This document shows, piece after piece, positions 47,060 to 58,935 of a stretch of DNA of 64,000 bases. The notes beneath the pieces were generated by a model. The model made no database searches, had not been told where the DNA came from, and saw only the letters and a list, made by a program, of their open reading frames with translations. Position 1 is the first letter of the stretch. The number at the start of each line of letters is the position of its first letter. The stretch spans positions 310,001 to 374,000 of the forward strand of contig JBITNC010000001.1 in assembly GCA_050084985.1 (NCBI GenBank). Reading direction: 5' to 3'. This DNA comes from Nageia nagi (Eukaryota > Pinophyta). Made by a program: the position numbers and the translations under genes.

Positions 47060-49948
47060 AATTATATTTTGATAAGATTATAACTTTGTTAAGATATAAT
47101 CTAATTAGTAACAACTTACCTACTCTAACAGTTCGCATGTCCTTATATTACTTGAGAAATATACTTCAATTCATAGATTTTTCTACTCGTTCACTCAACT
47201 AATAGAGGTGTTTCACTTATAGGTAAAACTTGAAATCCTTAGTAAACATAATTTTTACCATATATTGAAAAATTCAATATAACTAATATCATAAATTATA
47301 TCCATTAATTTGCCTAATTCTTATCTCTAAATCTAATGCTATGTGTATGAATATTCATATTTTCTATCTCACTATGACTACTTTTATAAGATAAACACAT
47401 GAACCAAATTATATGTTTAGTCTCACATCATTCTCAACTATTGCAAGTTGTTTTCCTTCTCAATACTTTTCATCTTGTGAATTTTATCCAAAGAACTTAG
47501 AAATTGACCTTATGAATTTATTTTACTATCAGAGAAGAATCTTTGGTGCTTTAAATGCTTTTTGACCTTGAATCAAGATCATTTATGATATATATACATA
47601 TAGTGCAATAAATAAAGGTATCCAAATTTTATATATGCTATCAAAGTTTGGTTAAGTGTAAGGTATGGTTAATGTATTTTTCTAATTAAAATAAGTCTAG
47701 AAGTCTTTACCTTATCTTAGTTGAGCATAATAGTAGACCATATAGGAAACTCTCACTTATCTCTCCTTGAATTCAACAATGAATATTACAAGTATTAAAT
47801 TATCTAGACAAAATATCTATTAAGGCATAAGGGGATGTGGATAAATGTGGAAAGAATTTACCTTCCTAAAAAATATTGGAATTTCTTATTTGTAGAAGAT
47901 GAGAAGGCTAAAGAAAATGACAAGCATAAGAAGTATAAAGCATTATACCATATACAATCAATATAATTGGATAAACATATCTTTTATCTTGTAAAAACTA
48001 TAGTAATTGCACATTAAGCTTAGAAAGCTTCATTATATTCCTATGAAACATTAAATGACCAAATTAAGAATGTGAGACCATAAAATTCCAAGAGGGAAAA
48101 TTTTGCATGAGAGTCAAGGATGTAATTAATAAGATAATAATAGATGGAGAGAAGTTATAATATGTATTTGTTTACAATAAGGTGTTAAGGTTACTTATTC
48201 ATTTTTTTTTTCAATTAGCAATAATATTTGAACATACCAAAAACTTCACCAAATTAAAATTTGATGAACTTCAAGGAGCTCCTTTGTCATATGAATTAAG
48301 ATTAGAATATAATAAAGTCACCTTATATAAATAATTTATCTTTAAGGAAAATATCTCAAAGAAAAAGGAGTTAGTTTCAAGACCTTATAGAATGGCCATG
48401 AAAAGGGAGCTAATAATTGTGGAATGGGAAGCCAATGAAGAAATGTGAATTTGTAAGAAGATATGGCATTCTACATCAAAATGTTAAAAGAAAGAAAAAG
48501 GCAAAGAGATCAAGAAAAATTAGGAATCAAAAGAAGGCATATACCATGAAGATGATGATGATGGATTTTATATTCTTGATAATTAAAATAATTGATAACA
48601 TTTGTTAAAAAGTGTGTTATGTTGACTCATGTTATTTCCATATATAATAAAAAGGAGCTTTTTGTCAATATGGATACTTTGTAAAGGAGTGAATTCAAGA
48701 ATAGGGATAAGAAAACACTTAATACACATGGAAAAGGAGTCATGAAGGTGGATAATTACCAAAATAAGTATAATATTATGATACATTTTATGTTTTCAAT
48801 ATAAATATAATTTTCTTAGTATGGGATAACTTATTAAACATAATTATGAGCTTGGGAAGGTCATGTGTTATATCCTAAAATATAGTTAAATGGTAATCAT
48901 GGTTCTTGTCAATACTAAATAATGATTAAATAATTAATTTAATATTAATTATAATAAAATACTAAAATGACTAAATAGTAGTAAACAACAAAAGAAATAC
49001 CAATAATATCTAAGTGATTCTATACTCATGACCTATCAAATATGAATTTAAATGAGTACAAACCTATTATTTAACCATTTCATATAGATCACAACCTAGA
49101 CATAATCAATGTTACATCCTTATTCCCTTTAAATAGATGAAAGGTTTGCACATGGGCTAATACCTCCACTTGGGCTTAACTCTTCTTAGACATATCATCA
49201 AAAAGAAATAAAAAGAAGTGATATTATATTTTATTCCATAAACCTAGTAAGAAAAAAAATTAAATTACTTTAATACTTAGTATAGATTTCTATTTAATAT
49301 AAAATTTTTAGGTAACAAAGACCTATATTGTAAATATGGTTTAAAAATAAAAAAAGGCATCATAAACAATGTAAATGTTATCAATATCAAGAAAAGCATG
49401 ATAAGTTATGTAAATCATATAGATCTCAAGAAGCACTAATACTAAAGATGTTCAACTAAAAATACTATAGACATTCAACTACAAATACTAAAAACATTCA
49501 ACTACAAAAAAAGGAAACAAGAAAAATATTCCCTAACAAATTCAGATCAGATCATATGGGTTGACTAAAAGTTTGATCCATACTCCAAAATACAATAATG
49601 TCTCTTAATGCCACCTATTTAAGGATATGTTATATTCTCTTTATCATAATGCAATATTGCATAAGTTTATTTTCTTTCCTACCAAAATAGATGATGTGCA
49701 TGGAGTAGAAAGATTACAAATATGGTGTGTGTACTGTATATCTTATGCTCACAAATCTTTGGATCTTAGTAGTGACTCAATGAAGAGAGAAAGATATCAA
49801 ATCAAATTTAGTTTGAAGAAATATTTATAGTCCTCTCCAATTATCTTCATAGTACCATAATTGGTATTAAGTAATGCAATAATGAGTTACCTAACCATAA
49901 TTCATTATCTGTAATTACATTTTGGCAAACTTGCCTGATTAAAGGATT
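47060..49948. other. AT-rich stretch without a recognised gene
   Basis: No supported coding sequence. A lysine-rich open stretch at 48417-48608 on the plus strand lacks any domain and is probably chance. Confidence 0.45.
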
Positions 49949-50904
49949 TATATCCAAGTGCCACTAGCTGTATATATGATCAACAATGAATATCAATACA
50001 ATACCAAGCTCCTAGAGATAGACGTTGGCCTCCAAAGAACCAACTAGGGCATAATATATATGTCACTCACTATTGGATTGATACTCAAACCATGGGACAT
50101 TATTGCTCCCCTAGAACCTAAATCCTCTCCACAAAAGGATTCCTCCTTCAATCCTGGAAATCATTGAAGGTAGATGCTATACCTCAAAATACCACTGGAT
50201 GGGCAAGGATGCTACACCAATGTTGTATATAATTAGGATCCTTTAGCTAAAAGCCATCCTATATGTTGCACCTAGGGGATTTCTTAGCACCACTATGTCT
50301 TTTTATTCTTTGGATGATATAAAGTATAATAATAATTATGTATGTTCAACAATGAGGCTTCAATGTCTATTTATACACTTGCTCTATCTGGATCTCACCT
50401 AGGATTCATCACTTGGGTCCTCTAATCCAATGTTTGTATCCTTAGGGCCTAAAATTACTCAACATGGGTGCTTAAATGTTATACATGCCAACATGGGATA
50501 TTGCGATGCATTAAGTACCAATGTAGGAGTCTAGGGGTGCCATGCATGCCCAAATGGGTCAAGGGTGAAAACATGGATCTAGGTGTCATATTGGACCAAC
50601 ATGGTGGTGTAGGAGCTTCCCCAAGGCTAGCACATGCATGTAGGTGTCTATCCAATCATCTCAATGTAATAATAGATCTTGGGATTCTTGTAATCATTAT
50701 CAATATCTCTAAGTGCAATAATAACTCCTAATATAGACATGGGAGGGAGATGTCCTACTTGGGTTTCATAGTGAGGTCCATTGACCCATTAAGTATTCTA
50801 TCCCAAGTTATAAACATGAAATTAGAATGCATTAATAAAATATATTACAAGAGGAACCTATTATATTCCCATATTAATTACAACTGTGCAAAGGGAACAT
50901 TATA
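49949..50904 (-). repeat. Element E 3' LTR (truncated)
   Basis: Matches 54323-55269 from ATATCCAAGTGCC to GGGAACATTATA. On the element strand the purine tract AAGAGGGGAGGC (about 50905-50918) precedes it. The part matching 53988-54322 is missing. Confidence 0.75.
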
Positions 50905-51267
50905 AAGCCTCCCCTCTTGAATTACTTTCCTTAAGCAATAGTGGAAGACTGCAACATATTGTCTTCCAATAATCCTTTAGTATTGATGATAATGATCAAT
51001 GAAAGTGGAATGCAACTTCAATATTATTCATCTAAGATGGTAGTATGATGCAAATTATTGAATCCTTATGCTCATACATCAATGTAACTTGCAAATACCT
51101 TGGTTTGTTATAACTTTCACTCCTTATTAGCTACTCCATGGTAGTTCCTAGAACACGTGAAGGTGTATATGCATCAATGTGGAGATGTACCTACAAGAAT
51201 CTTAAGAAAATAATAGATAAGTTAAAACAAGTTAAACTTTTGCTCTTTAGATGAAGCCAATCCTCAT

Positions 51268-51790
51268 CCAAGCTCAACATGGAGTCCCAAGCCTCTCCAT
51301 CACTCCATGTGTGACATAAGAATCCTCTACCTCCCAACATGGAGTGTCAAGTTGCTACCTAACCCAATGTTAAGTGCATAAACTCACCTAGGTTCAACAC
51401 ATCACTTCTTAGCTCAAAAATATCATGTGAGGGGAATGCAGACACCCTCATGCCCAATGTTTGGTAACCATTTCTAGTGAAGCTCAACATGGGATACCTA
51501 GTCTCTCTAAAGCTCAATATCAGGTTCCTAGACTCCTTGAAGCTCAACATGGAATGTCTAGCTCTTCCAAAATTCAACATAGGGTGTCCAATCTTTGATA
51601 TTCTCAATGTGGTATGTTTAGTCTCTTTGAGGCTCAATGTTAGGTGGTAAGCTTTTAGATACCCAATGTGAGGTGGAGATCCCTTCCAAGACCTAATGTG
51701 TGATGCTAAGCTCATCCAAGATCCTATGTGAATTATCTAGCCTCTCCATGCTCATTGGAATGCAACATGGGGTATGGGAGCTCCTTAATT
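51268..51790 (-). repeat. 30-bp minisatellite in element E (~17 diverged units)
   Basis: Units such as AGCTCAACATGGGATACCTA, AGCTCAATATCAGGTTCCTA and AGCTCAACATGGAATGTCTA follow each other every 30 bases. On the minus strand they encode a 10-residue repeat (LSFRETRYPM, LSFKESRNLI and similar) over 118 open codons at 51715-51359. Confidence 0.8.
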
Positions 51791-51894
51791 CCCTTTTTCT
51801 CCTTTTTGGTCTCCCCTTCTCCCAATGTAGCTCCATATTCTACTTCCTCTATTTAACACCACTAAATCACCTTTAGCCACTTATTTTTTACCTA

Positions 51895-52250
51895 TGGATA
51901 ATCATCTTTAATCCCTTGTAATGTGTGACTCTTCCCATATATCTCAAAACTCAAAGTTAGTTTATAATAGTTGGTGTGGATATATCCTATATCAAATAGC
52001 CAATGCACTCCTAAGATAATTTAAGGATGCCTCTTCAAGGGGTATATGTAGAAATCCTCCCTTACCATGCAACTTTGCAATCTCACACCAAACCTCTCAA
52101 TGATGTGGGCTACGAATATGAGTTTCCCATTGGTATTGGGAATTCTAAATCCCTCAAACCCCTTGGTATTTAGATTATTTCATTCTATAAATCTTGCATT
52201 GATAAAGTTATAAGATGCTCCTAGATCCATAAAGACCATCACATCCTATC
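51895..52250 (-). pseudogene. Element E protease
   Basis: The minus strand reads DVMVFMDLGASYNFINARFI, a stop, NNLNTKGFEGFRIPNTNGKL, ERFGVRLQSCMVREDFYIYP and IILGVHWLFDIGYIHTNYYK. This is a plant Ty3/gypsy retropepsin with the flap and LGVxWL blocks. The active-site triplet is Asp-Leu-Gly instead of Asp-Thr/Ser-Gly, so it is probably inactive. Confidence 0.7.
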
Positions 52251-52439
52251 CTCTTTCCTACCCCATGATCTTTAATGTGAGGTATTTTGTCAACCCATGT
52301 AGTTAGGTGATCATGCTCCCCAATATGCCCTCTAATCGAGGTACCTCTGGTCTAAGGTGTCCACTCCAATCTCCAATTTAGAATCGTCTAACTCATCCTT
52401 TGAAAATATCTCTATGTAGTGCACCTATCCTTTTCCCTA

Positions 52440-53901
52440 ATAATGGTGCCTCAACTCTTAAGTCTTATTATAATAGAAGCACTTGCCTTCCTCTCTCAAA
52501 TTCCTTCATGTGGCTACATCCAACTGATTCATTTTAGGTGGAGGAAAGGTTTTGGCCTTGCTAGGCTCTTCTTTGTTAGATAATGAATTTTGAGTGACTG
52601 GCCCTCTATATGTATATCTTCCCTTAAGGGATTTCACTCTAGGTTCAAGGTCATATGCTTCTTGAATAGCATCATCAAGGTTCCTAGGAGAGGCCTTGAT
52701 CATCCTTTGCAATGGATCCAACAAACCATCAATGAAGAGGAATTTTAACCACTCCTCAGGAATGTGGTGGATCATGGAAAAAATATTCTAAAACACTTAT
52801 CACATAATTATTTATTGCTCCTTATTATTTTAATGATGGTAAATCCTAAAAGTAATCATTCCCCTTATTTTGATCAAACCTCTTGACCAATAATTGGGAA
52901 AACTCTTCAAAGGAGATGATGAGTAAATACCCATGGCTGATCACTCCATGCCACCACCACTCTAGGGCATCACCCTTAATATGTGAGGATGCAAAATAAA
53001 CTACATCCTCCTCCACCAAATTAGGAATTAAAGTAAAATAAGTTTGCAGCTGATGTAACCATTCTCTACCTATCATCTTGTTTCAATCATACATATGAAC
53101 TTGCATCTTATTAATCTTTTACTGTAAATCCCTCTTATCATTTATGAAATTCTAGGAATGTGTGGAAAATGTGTGTTGCTTACCTTAAACCCTAGGATAT
53201 CTAATTATCCATTGAAGTTGACATCTCTCCTTAATCCCATATACAACATGGAATACTCCCTAAAAATATGATTAAACTCCAATGGACATAGGAACCCTAT
53301 TCTTCATCTCCTCCCTAAAATTATTCACAAACATAGGTTTTTATGGCTTTGGGATGATAGGCTACTCCTCCATCCTACCAATGTATTCCTCTAGGTACCT
53401 CCCTAGGATAGGGTTAGTAACCTGGGGTTCCATATGTGAATGGGAATCTTAATAATGTGGCCTTTGTATTCCCCATCAATCCATGATGAGTCAACTCTTG
53501 ATATCGCAAACTACAAGATCTCCATGGTCAACTATCGATCTACCCTATCCTCCTCATATGGGTCCTCTCTATCATCTATGGTAAGGCATGGGGGACTAAT
53601 CTATCTCTCTGGCTCCTCATCCCATATATCTATTCAACTTCTACTACATAGAAGTAATAGCTTTGATCATGCTATGGATGGTCAAAATGAGCTCATTTAA
53701 CTTCCATTCAGGTGTGGGATCCTAAACTAAAGTAGGGATTATCTTATATACTACTGATATATCCCTCAATGCATCCTTATCCTCTTTATATGATCCCACA
53801 TTCAATACCTCATTCATCCATGGATGAAAATCCTCCTAATGGATGGCCCTAGAAGAAGTCTCCTCTACGTGTGAGCTCCCTATCTTCCTTGCAGATACCA
53901 T
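52440..53901 (-). pseudogene. Element E gag (decayed)
   Basis: A start at 53901 gives MVSARKIGSSHVEETSSRAI and DFHPWMNEVLN, followed by many stops. From 53076 the frame is open: GREWLHQLQTYFTLIPNLVE, VYFASSHIKGDALEWWWHGV and SFEEFSQLLVKRFD, the Ty3/gypsy capsid core. Then 52775-52506 reads PEEWLKFLFIDGLLDPLQRM and DAIQEAYDLEPRVKSLKGRY. A degenerate zinc knuckle (KCFYYNKT) lies near 52470. Confidence 0.7.
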
Positions 53902-53973
53902 CTCTTTGCAAATGTTGGATTTGATGTAATATTAATGAATTATAGGTCTCATACATAGGCTAGTCAGATTGAG

Positions 53974-53985
53974 GATCTGATACCA
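53974..53985 (-). other. Element E primer binding site (tRNA-iMet type)
   Basis: The minus strand reads TGGTATCAGATC two bases after the 5' LTR, identical to the initiator-methionine type over the first ten bases. Confidence 0.75.
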
Positions 53986-53987
53986 TT

Positions 53988-55269
53988 ATAAAGATCTAAA
54001 TAAACCCTTAAGTGTAAATTAGTAAATTTCAACCAATATACCTTGGTGTCAGGTCTAAGGCATCAAACATAAGCTCACAAACCCTCAAAATGGAACATTA
54101 GGGTTAGGGAATCCACTTCAAGCTATTGTAATGTAATTATACCAAACTTTAAGATAGAGTATCAATAATAAACATACACAACATCAAGATGCCAATGGAT
54201 GGTCAATACAAGTAGATAACAATGTACATAAACTCATAATGCTAACATTTGACCAACTTACATAAATACATACAATAGTAATCCAACAATGGAAATAAAT
54301 AAGCATGCATAATATAAATATGATATCTAAGTACCATTGGTTGTATATATGATCAATAATGATTATCAATACAATACCAAGCTTCCAGAGCTAGATGTTG
54401 GCCTTGAAGGAGCCAACTAGGGCACAATCTATATATCACTCATTGCTAGAATGACACTTGAACCATGGAAAAATATTTCTCCCTCAGAACTTGAATCCTT
54501 CCCATCAAAGGATTCCTCCTCTAATCTTTTAAACCATTAAAGGTAGAATCTGTACCTTAGAATACCATTGGGTGGGTAAGGGCATGGCACCAATATCATA
54601 GACAATAAGGATCCCCTAGCCTGAAAGCCATCCTAGATGTTGCACCTAGGGATTACTTAGGATTGCTAAGTCTTGTTGTCCTCTAGATGATATGGAGTAT
54701 AATAATAATCAAGTATGTCTAACAATGAGGCTCCAATGTTTATTTATACACTTTCTTTATCTAGATCTCACTTAGGATTCATCACTTGGGTCCTCTAATC
54801 CAACGTTGATTTCCTGGAGGCTTGAAATATCTCAACATGGGTGCCTAAAGGTTAAACATGCCAACATGGGATCCTAGGATGCATTAAGTGCCAACATAGG
54901 AGTCCATGGATGCCACACATGCCCAAGTGGATCAAGGGAAAAACATGTGGTCTAGGTGTCATACTAGGCCAATGTGTGGGTGTAGGAGCTTCCCCAAGGC
55001 TAGCACATGCATGTAGGTGTCTATCTAGTCATCTTAATGTAATAATATAACCTAGGATTCCCATAATCATTATCAGGATATTCAATTGCAATAATAACTC
55101 CTAATCTAGACTTGGAATGAAGATGCCCCTCTTGGAGATCATAGTGGGGTCCATTGAGCCATTAAGTCTTCTATCCCAAGTTATAAACTTGAAAGTACAA
55201 TGCTTTAATAATATATATTACAAGATGAACCTATTAGATTAATCACAACTATGGAAAGGGGACATTACA
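53988..55269 (-). repeat. Element E 5' LTR
   Basis: About 1.28 kb, from next to the primer site to ...GGGGACATTACA. On the minus strand it starts TGTAATGTCCCC. The inner boundary is set by the primer site because the other LTR lacks that part. Confidence 0.65.
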
Positions 55270-55274
55270 TTTAC

Positions 55275-57513
55275 ATTTAGAATAATGACTAATAAGGTTT
55301 TAGAAAAAGAGAAAGTTTTACTACAGGTGAAAACTAAATGGACTATACTAATCTAAATAAGATAAAATTTAATATAAAAATTATATATATAAATACCTTT
55401 TTAACAATATAAATAACATATTAATCAAATTTGTAGATCAAAATTTACAATCTTTGAAAGTTGACTATTTTTTTGAGGACTATAGGTATGGATTTTCAAA
55501 GGGATACTTTGACCATTTTGATCAAACCATTCTTTATGTGTCTTATTTGTAGGATGGGAGTTACATCTTGAATGAATGATTTTGTATTTATTTTTAGCTC
55601 CATATTTTGACTAAAAATGGATTGTATGTTACCTATAAATGTAGGCAACTCCCCAAAACAAGGAGGATACCCCACACCTAGGGCCCCCCTTTGGGCATGC
55701 CTACATTGCAATATCTAAAATATTGCTTGAAATATGATGAGATAATGATAACAAGATAAAAATAGAGATATGGTTTAGAGATTTATCCTTTTTATGCAAT
55801 ACCCAAGATGTCAAATCAGATACAAAATAAAGATAAAAGGAGGTTTCTAATTCGTAGGTCCTTAAGGCCCTAGAACCAAGCAAGACTTGACTAGTTCGCT
55901 TATAAACCTCTAAGAATTAAGTCAACAAGGCATTTGAAAATAGCTCAATGTCTATAATGTAAACTAGAATAAAACCCAAAATTATTTAGGTAATTATTAA
56001 AATAAACTAAATTATCATAGCCTAAGTCTACAAGATACTATCCTACAAGTACTAAAATGTAACCATGCATAAGTGGGTTAGTAAAATAACCAAAAATGAT
56101 ATGATTAGATGCTCTTGAATGACCTTTTGGACTTCAAAACCCTTGAAATAATGTTAGTCATCATAAAAATCCAAAATATAAGAGTTTACCCAAGATTCAC
56201 ATTGCAAGATGAGTATAATGGTTACCTTTGTACCTTGAAAATGATGGGTTGAGCTCAAAATGGAAGGTAGTAGGCTACAAAGTTTGAGTACATAGTTAGG
56301 AGTAGGTTGAACATGCAAGAGTTCATGAATATCTATTGGATAATAACTAATTTTTCTTGGGAAATGATTTCAAAATAACTTGTTTATATGATAGTGACTA
56401 GTTGGTGGGTCAGTTAGGGTTTAAACTAACCAGTCAATTGATCTCCTAACCGATAGGCTAGTTAGGGCTAGGGTTGAAAACATTGTAACAAAGGAATAAG
56501 TTACCAAAATTGACCATAAAAATGCAATAAAATTAGGGAAAAGGACTTGTAGGATCATGAAGAGCTACAATATAGAATTAATCATCATGAGTCGCCCAAG
56601 CTAGGTGAATGAATGATTTTTAGGTGTTTACAGATGCCCTTTTTTGTGCCAATTTTTATGAGATGTGAAAAAAAATTTCATGAGATTGGAAATGCGATAC
56701 AAAAATAGGTGAAGCATGTGCAACATGGTATTTTTGGTGATAGTATATTTTCATGGAGAAGGTACATATAGATATAACACATCATAGTGCCAACACTATC
56801 ATACCATAACTAGTCTACACCTTGACATAATGGACTATGATAAAGGCAACACAATCATATCGAGGAGTATTTATGGATATAACACCTCATGGTGCCAACA
56901 CTGTAATGATGTAACCAGTAAGTACTTGAGAGGATAATGCTAAAAAGTAAATGATCATCAAGCAAAATAAAGAAAAGCATACCATACAACACTAAACAAT
57001 AAAAGCAAATGATCTCTGCTTTACCCTAATAGCTAAAGGGTAGAATAATTTTGCTAAGCCCCAATAGCTGAAGGGTAAAAGAAAACACAAACGATCTCTA
57101 CTTTACTCTAGTAGTTAAAGGGTAAAATATTATCAATGATTCTACTTTATCCAAGAATTGAAGGGTGATATAGTACATGATTTTGCTTTGCCCCAACAAC
57201 TGAGGGATGAAATGATTTTGCTTTTCCCTAATATTCAAAGGGTAAATGATTTTATTTTCCTTAATAATTAAAGGGTAAAATGATAAATGATTCTACTTTT
57301 ACCCAATAATTAAGATAGTAACATAATCATATCGAATGATCAAGCATAGGCTTGTAGACCTACCAAGCATTCGATCGCACTACATAGGCATGTGATACCT
57401 AAAAAATATGCCATGTTGAATGATAAATGATAAATATGCTAAAGTGATCAATGCTAACAAGAAAAATGTAGGATGAAAGTACCAATTATATGAAAAGTTG
57501 ATTGCACCTAGGA
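55275..57513. other. Repeat-rich stretch without a recognised gene (left flank of element F)
   Basis: Contains two copies of GATATAACACMTCATRGTGCC (about 56775 and 56877), short repeats of CTAACCAGT type near 56395-56480, and a hairpin-unit repeat at 57010-57320. No coding sequence recognised. Removing element F would join it to 61974 onward. Confidence 0.5.
57010..57320. repeat. Tandem repeat of 33-50-bp hairpin units
   Basis: AAGGGTA or close variants occur at about 57036, 57071, 57118, 57161, 57202, 57238 and 57271. Each is preceded by a TTTACCC-like complement about 10 bases away, so most units can fold as small hairpins (CTTTACCCTAATAGCTAAAGGGTA). Confidence 0.7.
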
Positions 57514-57518
57514 GGTAC

Positions 57519-58787
57519 TGTATATTAATACATAATCATAACTCCAAGGTTCTTCTGAAAGTATGATCACTTCCGGAGGTGACGTAAGCTAAGCATAATC
57601 ACAATGGGTTTTAAGAACCATTTTTGAAAGTAATTACTTCATTATGAAAGAAGTAAAGCCCCTTGAAGTTAATGTTGAGTAACCCAGGTCCCGGAAGAGA
57701 TGACGTCAGTGATTTCAGGCCTTAACCCAAAACTGGATCTTGGAAGTGATGAGGTCAGTAAGGAGTGATAGAATAGCCGGAGCCAGTGAGTAAAGCATTC
57801 TAGAAGTATGAAGATGACATCTTGGGGAGAACAATGTTCACATTTTTGAACAAAACCAGATCCCAGAAGCGATGAGGTCAACAAAGGGGTGATCGAATAG
57901 CCAAAGCTAGTGAGTAAAGCATTCCAGAAGTATGAAGATGACATCACGGGGAGAATAATGTTCACATTTTTGAACGAAAATGGATCTCAGAAGCGATGAG
58001 ATCAGTAAAGGAGTGATTGAATAGCCAGAGCCAGTGAGTAGAGCATTTGAGAATGAAGAGATGAGGTCAACGAGAGGTCAAATCATAGTTATCAAGAAGT
58101 TGTATCATCTGTAATCTGCCCAATTTTTGTAATATTCTACCAAGTGGCGTATGTAGGTAGTATCAGTTAAAAGAAGGCTAGAATCTTGAAGCCATTTTTG
58201 TAAACATTTCTATTCTACAATTCTTGTAAGTGTTGTTACTTCAGTATAAGTATATGAAAATAAAGTGAAAAAAAGGTCGAAAGTCCTAGTATTGCTCTTT
58301 ACATTTGTTCTCAAAGACCTGTAGTTTTTCGTCAATAATATGATACCATCTTGACCTTTCTTATCTAACACTTATAATTGTTATTCTTAATTAGGTTACA
58401 TTGTGGCAGCTTGGTGTGTTTCTTGAATGATAATTGTGAGCTATTAGTATAACTGTGTCTGCATATATGGTAGAGTAAAGCTGGGAAACTATTAGAGAGT
58501 GAGAGCTTGTACTGTAGCTGCTACACTAGATTCAGACCAAGGTTTCATACACTGTGAAAGCCCACGCTGAACTAGTGATCCACCTTTGCTTTCTCTCTTG
58601 TTACCCTAAGCCTTTTGCTTAAATTCCTCACACTCTACTCCTTTTATTTTCTTTCTTGTTACTTCTCCTACACCCGATGTATAAGGAATCGACCTTCTTC
58701 GAAGATCAGACTGTCACCATAGTCTGTTCATGACTTACTTTGGTTAAGATTATTTATGGTGCATATATTACACAATCCTAATCAACA
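57519..58787 (+). repeat. Element F 5' LTR
   Basis: Same length as 60700-61968. The U3 half has about three units of 123-124 bp (GAGGTCA-type phrase at 57751, 57874 and 57998). A palindromic TGACGTCA lies at 57701. A candidate TATA (TATAAGTATATG, about 58246) is followed by AATAAAG. The second half matches the complement of element D's LTR. Confidence 0.9.
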
Positions 58788-58797
58788 GTATTTCTTT

Positions 58798-58816
58798 TTA
58801 GCATGCTCGATGGGAC
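58798..58816 (+). other. Candidate primer binding site of element F
   Basis: TTAGCATGCTCGATGGGAC starts about ten bases after the 5' LTR. It corresponds to TTGGCACGCTCGGTG in element D, with C-to-T and G-to-A type differences. No tRNA assigned. Confidence 0.4.
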
Positions 58817-58935
58817 ATGAAGAAACTTATTAGTGACTCTGCTGAAGCACTATTTATGGTATGTATTAAAGCAGATTATTTGTAAATATCATATGTGCTT
58901 TTGAACCTTTCATTTTCTTTTACAACCTAGAGTTT

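Larger units (their letters stand above)
49949..55269 (-). mobile_element. Element E: gag-protease-only Ty3/gypsy element with truncated 3' LTR
   Basis: LTR copies at 49949-50904 and 53988-55269 are related along 948 bp. The left one lacks about 335 bp at its outer end, so no target duplication can be checked. On the minus strand: 5' LTR, tRNA-iMet primer site, gag, protease, a 30-bp minisatellite, a polypurine tract, 3' LTR. I see no reverse transcriptase, RNase H or integrase in the 3.1-kb interior. It would depend on enzymes of another element. Confidence 0.75.

Noticed and set aside
48417-48608. Lysine-rich 63-codon frame
   Set aside because: Composition follows from local A-richness. 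No start context, homology or neighbour supports it.
57669-57965. Open stretches across the LTRs of F (also 60850-61146) and of D
   Set aside because: They run through the 123-bp and 330-bp tandem units. Similar hypothetical peptides are produced by the repeats themselves.
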